DNA of 10,197 nt, taken from assembly GCA_013298375.1 (NCBI GenBank), contig JAAFHM010000146.1:1-10197 (forward strand), written 5' to 3'. Below are positions 7,425 to 10,197 of the stretch, one piece after another. This DNA is from Ignavibacteria bacterium. Lineage in GTDB: Bacteria; Bacteroidota; Ignavibacteria; Kapaibacteriales; UBA4661. A model generated the notes under the pieces. The model saw only the letters and a program-made list of their open reading frames with translations. It made no database searches and had not been told where the DNA came from. The position numbers were made by a program, and so were the translations under genes. How positions within the stretch are numbered: the stretch's first letter is position 1; every line of letters begins with the position of its first letter.

Positions 7425-9932
7425 ATGCGACCCCATTCTGCTTCTTTCTCTCAACCATATTTGCTTGGGTGCATACAGATTTTATGCGCCTTGCTGCTCA
7501 TGCTCTGCACAAGTAGCATCTTGGCACAAACGCCGCAAATTGGTCGGCAAGATTGGGTGCAAGTGCAGGTTCCGCCAGCACCAGACAATGTGCAGGACTA
7601 TTGGTTAGAAGCGTATTTTTTGCCGAGCAATCCGCGTTATGGCTGGATTGTGGGCTTTTATCGGCGAGCGATGTACACAACCGATAGCGGACGGACATGG
7701 ACACGTGCCGATATACCCGGTCGGCTTTCCTACGATCAAAACGACCTTCGCAATCACTTGGAAGGCGTATGGTTCCCCGATTCCACTGTTGGCTATGCTT
7801 CGGGTCCCGGCGGCGTGTTTAAGTCCACTGATGGTGGGCGGACATGGGGTGATATTACTCCGCTCGGGCTGATTGGTGTGCAGTTTCGCACGTGGGGCTG
7901 CTATTTCACGCACCGCGATTCCGGCTTTGTTATGTCCGGTGGTTGCGGCGACCAACAGCTTTTTTTACGTACCACCAATGGCGGCAATACATGGACGGTG
8001 TTTTCGGGAGCCGATAACGATTCGGGGCTGAGTGATGCCATCATTTATTCCTCACAGGGGCTTGGTTATGCGGTTTCGAGCGGGCAGATTTTCCGTACGC
8101 TCAATGGCGGCTTGTCGTGGAGCGTTTTTGCGCAATCCTACCCGCCAACGGTGCGGAATGGTAAAGTCTGGCAGGAAGATTTGTCCATCAGCAACAATAC
8201 CTTTATGGTTCCCTACTCCGGCACCGTCTGTACGGGTGGCGGCGGTGGCGGCGGTATGCGCTCCTCTTCGGACGGAGCGCGGACGTGGAATCAATTCCCG
8301 ACGGGGCAACCAATGTTTGGAACATACTTGCTCAATGATTCAACGGCATGGGCGGCTGGGCTCAATGCTTCTGCCTATTTTACCAATAATTACGGCAGAA
8401 CGTGGGAATTGCGTAATTGCGGGATTCCGCCGAATGCTGACCTTGATGATTTATATTTTGCCAACGATACGCTTGGCTTCATCGTTGGCGAAGGCGTGTA
8501 TCGCTATGTGCCGCCTCGAGAGCGGGAATTGAAGATTCGCCCTATTCCGCCATCGCCATTTTTCTGTCAGGGCGATAGTGTTGTTCTTACGGTTTCGCCG
8601 GGATTTGCGCAATATCGCTGGTCGAATGGAGCCACAGGCGCAACCGTTGTTGTCCGCGAAACCGGAACCTACCGCGTTACGGCGAGTGTTTACAACTGTG
8701 TGAGCCTCACGGACTCGGTGCGCGTTGTCTTTTTTCCGCGCCCCGAAGCACGGGTGAGCCTTTCAGCACCGCCTCGCGCTTGTGAAGGCACGACCATTCG
8801 GCTTACTTCCGACATTCAGCTACCCAATTTTGGGTATGAATGGTCAGACGGGCGCACGATACTGAGCCGAACGCCAACACTTGATGTGACGCGCTCCGGT
8901 AGATACACGCTGTCGGTCAAAAATGAGAGTGGCTGCATTGCAAGTTCATCCACGACGATTACGATTTTTCCACGCCCCAATACCGATATTGTCTCTGTCC
9001 GCCAAATACGGTTTTGTGTGGGCGATAGCGCTGTTTTGCAGGCTCCGGCAGGCTTTCGGCAATATCGTTGGTTGAGCATGGCGCGTCCGAATACAGTTTT
9101 AAGTACGACACAGCGTCTTGCCATTCGCACAACAGGCAGTTATTACGCCGAATTGCTGGATAACAACGGCTGTACGTGGACATCGAACACCATATCGCTG
9201 ACGGCATTGGATTTCCCCAAACAGCTTTTTGTCCTTTCGACCGCCGCCGAGTTCAGGCTTGATACCATAGGGCTGAATAGTATGACGTGCGCCACGATTC
9301 TTTTGCAAAACACCGATGCCGTGCGCCCAGTGGTCATGCAGCGCATACCCATTTTTCGTAATATTCAATTTTCGGTTCCCGTCGGTCAGTTTCCTTTTGT
9401 TGTGCCGCCCGCTTCTACACGGCGTTTGACAGTATGCTTTTCGCCAAGCGAACTCGGCACTATCCGCGATACAATCCTTGTCGAGGATTCATGCGGCATT
9501 ACGGCAATAGCGCTTGTTGGCGAAGGTATTCCGAACTTGTATGCAGCCGATTCGCGGTGTTCTACGCGGGTGATATTCCGAACGCTTGGCGCAAATCAGG
9601 CAATCGCCGGAGTGCCGTTACGCATAGAAGCTGTGCGACTTGCCGACCCAACGCCGAATCCTGCATCAAGCGAAGTTTCGCTGCTCGTCGAACGCCTCAT
9701 TGACCCAATAAATGCAGAGCCGTTGAGCGCTCGCTGCATTCTGAAAGACATTCTCGGCAATACCGTTGCCGAAGGCGAATATACGGCGCAAGAGCGCTTC
9801 AAACAAGGTGCGGCAGAATATGAGCGCGGCACGTATCGCCTCCAAACCCCGCACGTGGCGACGGGAGCATATATGCTGCTTGTGCAGACGGCACAAGGCG
9901 TAGCGGCTATTTCGGTCGTTATTCAGCGTTAG
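7425..9932 (+). CDS. Secreted YCF48-like beta-propeller / Ig-like protein with T9SS type A sorting domain
   Basis: This 835-residue exported protein is modular. Residues 1-35 form a signal peptide (core about 13-33, cleavage near LAQ). Residues 40-365 hold about six degenerate Asp-box/YCF48-type repeats (TTDSGRTWT 85-93, STDGGRTW 134-141, TTNGGNTW 183-190, TLNGGLSW 225-232, SSDGARTW 281-288, NNYGRTWE 321-328), consistent with a beta-propeller. Three Ig/PKD-like modules follow (about 372-437, 440-516, 518-593) with recurring FCxGDSxVL, Y(R/E)W and NGC/NCV elements. Next is a beta-sandwich resembling ASPM/HYDIN-type domains (about 605-702). The C-terminus (about 735-835) is a T9SS type A sorting domain, with DPTPNPASSEVSL and a final GAYMLLVQT...VVIQR. 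The predicted route is Sec export, then T9SS secretion and cell-surface attachment. Seven consecutive Gly (271-277) form a flexible loop. The partner or ligand is unknown. The ATG lies 26 bp after the isomerase stop without a Shine-Dalgarno sequence, so transcription with the isomerase gene is possible. Confidence 0.88.
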   Translation: MRPHSASFSQPYLLGCIQILCALLLMLCTSSILAQTPQIGRQDWVQVQVPPAPDNVQDYWLEAYFLPSNPRYGWIVGFYRRAMYTTDSGRTWTRADIPGRLSYDQNDLRNHLEGVWFPDSTVGYASGPGGVFKSTDGGRTWGDITPLGLIGVQFRTWGCYFTHRDSGFVMSGGCGDQQLFLRTTNGGNTWTVFSGADNDSGLSDAIIYSSQGLGYAVSSGQIFRTLNGGLSWSVFAQSYPPTVRNGKVWQEDLSISNNTFMVPYSGTVCTGGGGGGGMRSSSDGARTWNQFPTGQPMFGTYLLNDSTAWAAGLNASAYFTNNYGRTWELRNCGIPPNADLDDLYFANDTLGFIVGEGVYRYVPPRERELKIRPIPPSPFFCQGDSVVLTVSPGFAQYRWSNGATGATVVVRETGTYRVTASVYNCVSLTDSVRVVFFPRPEARVSLSAPPRACEGTTIRLTSDIQLPNFGYEWSDGRTILSRTPTLDVTRSGRYTLSVKNESGCIASSSTTITIFPRPNTDIVSVRQIRFCVGDSAVLQAPAGFRQYRWLSMARPNTVLSTTQRLAIRTTGSYYAELLDNNGCTWTSNTISLTALDFPKQLFVLSTAAEFRLDTIGLNSMTCATILLQNTDAVRPVVMQRIPIFRNIQFSVPVGQFPFVVPPASTRRLTVCFSPSELGTIRDTILVEDSCGITAIALVGEGIPNLYAADSRCSTRVIFRTLGANQAIAGVPLRIEAVRLADPTPNPASSEVSLLVERLIDPINAEPLSARCILKDILGNTVAEGEYTAQERFKQGAAEYERGTYRLQTPHVATGAYMLLVQTAQGVAAISVVIQR
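8235..8255 (+). repeat. Short GGY-codon repeat encoding seven glycines
   Basis: Seven GGT/GGC codons in a row, arranged as a nine-base unit used twice plus one further GGT, encode Gly271-277 in the propeller part of the secreted protein. Such runs can change length by slippage in multiples of three without loss of frame. Confidence 0.6.
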
Positions 9933-9958
9933 AGCGCACTGCTCCATAAAACACGTAA

Positions 9959-10197
9959 CTAGTCAGGTCTCCCCTTCCGACGGCTGAGGAGTGCGCGAAC
10001 GCTGCCGTCGGAAGGTTTTCCCGGCACTACTTCTTTTGGAGGTAGTTCCGGGAAATCCGTTCTACGCTTCGGAAAGCGTAGGATTTCTATGACCGAGGCA
10101 AGAACTTTTTTCAAAAAGCCATCGCTTTTTTGACGGGCTTCATGGAAATATGCTCGGAATTGTATTTGACTCCGGATTGTAACACCGCGCAGAGAAT
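9959..10197 (-). CDS. Possible C-terminal part of a converging gene, unknown product
   Basis: On the - strand a frame is open from the window edge (codons from 10195 downward) for 78 residues to a TAG at 9961-9959. The reading is Arg/Lys-rich, with stretches such as FRAYFHEARQKSDGFLKKVL and LPPKEVVPGKPSDG and a basic end (RALLSRRKGRPD). No start codon is needed inside the window if the gene begins to the right. I recognise no family. Against it, the same DNA holds four strong hairpins, unusual for coding sequence, and an open run of this length is not very rare by chance at this base composition. If real, it converges on the T9SS-protein gene with 26 bp between the two stops. Confidence 0.3.
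   Translation of the reverse strand, partial: SLRGVTIRSQIQFRAYFHEARQKSDGFLKKVLASVIEILRFPKRRTDFPELPPKEVVPGKPSDGSVRALLSRRKGRPD
9973..10019 (+). terminator. Strong 12-bp hairpin with T-tract after the T9SS-protein gene
   Basis: CCTTCCGACGGC (9973-9984) is perfectly complementary to GCCGTCGGAAGG (10004-10015). The 19-nt loop contains a small inner stem, GCG-CGAA-CGC (9993-10002), and TTTT follows (10016-10019). It lies 40 bp behind the stop of the T9SS-targeted protein and could end its transcript. The T-run is short and is shared with the next hairpin, so it may instead be part of a larger folded RNA. Confidence 0.45.
10089..10133 (+). CDS. Possible 14-codon leader peptide
   Basis: ATG 10089 is preceded by AGGA (10080-10083) at a 5-nt spacing and opens a 14-codon frame, MTEARTFFKKPSLF, ending in TGA at 10131-10133. 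The ribosome site lies in the 3' arm of the third hairpin, and the coding end overlaps the fourth hairpin, an arrangement seen in attenuation leaders. Three Phe residues are suggestive but few. No downstream gene is visible to test the idea, so this is a weak call. Confidence 0.15.
   Translation: MTEARTFFKKPSLF

Larger units (their letters stand above)
9933..10133 (+). ncRNA. Candidate structured RNA: array of four hairpins
   Basis: Four hairpins stand back to back. The first is 9973-10015 (12 bp). The second is 10017-10055: TTTCCCGG with CCGGGAAA, one C-T mismatch, then ACTACTT with AGGTAGT. The third is 10053-10086: CTACGCTT with AAGCGTAG around a CGGA loop, extended by AAATC with GATTT beyond a 4-nt bulge. 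The fourth is 10111-10133: AAAAAGC with GCTTTTT around CATC, plus TC with GA. Hairpins 2 and 3 compete for 10053-10055, so the fold could switch. The loop segment AGTGCGC (9990-9996) is complementary to GCGCACT (9934-9940), which would allow a pseudoknot. I recognise no Rfam-type consensus (not tmRNA, SRP RNA, RNase P, TPP, cobalamin, SAM, FMN or T-box). It could be a leader of a gene beyond the window, a terminator cluster, or the DNA of the competing - strand frame. Confidence 0.3.

Noticed and set aside
10150..10182. MLGIVFDSGL, resembling the IGVFDSGVGG start of glutamate racemase (MurI)
   Set aside because: The frame stops after ten codons, the Val-Phe order is only partly alike, and the conserved glycines that should follow are absent; taken as coincidence.
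10142..10197. 18-codon + strand frame open to the right edge (ATG 10142)
   Set aside because: No ribosome site, no recognisable sequence and too short to judge; it cannot be called a gene from this window.

Overview
The window reads as a chromosomal stretch from a Gram-negative bacterium of the Bacteroidota/Chlorobiota (FCB) lineage. Three things point there: an LptF/LptG-family permease (outer-membrane LPS export), a large secreted beta-propeller/Ig-like protein ending in a type IX secretion (T9SS, type A) sorting domain, and a second exported protein with a FlgD-type Ig-like C-terminus. Base composition is near 50% GC by eye. I cannot place it more precisely; Ignavibacteria/Kapabacteria-like relatives are a guess. 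No rRNA, tRNA, CRISPR array, phage gene or insertion sequence was recognised.

Layout, all on the + strand. (1) Cell envelope: the 3' part of a monofunctional peptidoglycan glycosyltransferase (mtgA, up to 395), then an LptF/LptG-family permease (429-1532). (2) A spacer of about 290 bp with a good sigma70-like promoter (1738-1766), feeding a protein with 12 tandem TPRs (1822-3270), then an exported protein with a FlgD-like Ig domain (3329-4183), closed by an intrinsic terminator (4269-4289). (3) Sugar metabolism: pyruvate kinase (4442-6136), a terminator-like hairpin (6177-6208), then a SIS-family bifunctional phosphoglucose/phosphomannose isomerase (6322-7398). (4) The T9SS-targeted protein (7425-9932), 26 bp behind the isomerase. 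(5) A right-hand end of 265 bp with no assured gene, holding a dense array of strong hairpins (9973-10133). The same bases carry an open frame on the - strand entering from the window edge.

The genes look like ordinary housekeeping and envelope genes in small groups: peptidoglycan and LPS assembly, upper and lower glycolysis, and exported proteins. The points most worth a second look are the lysine/alanine/serine-rich, histone-H1-like N-terminal tail on pyruvate kinase with an internal second start, the K+-independent residue signature in that enzyme, and the hairpin array at the right end, which could be a structured RNA, a terminator cluster or the end of a converging gene.
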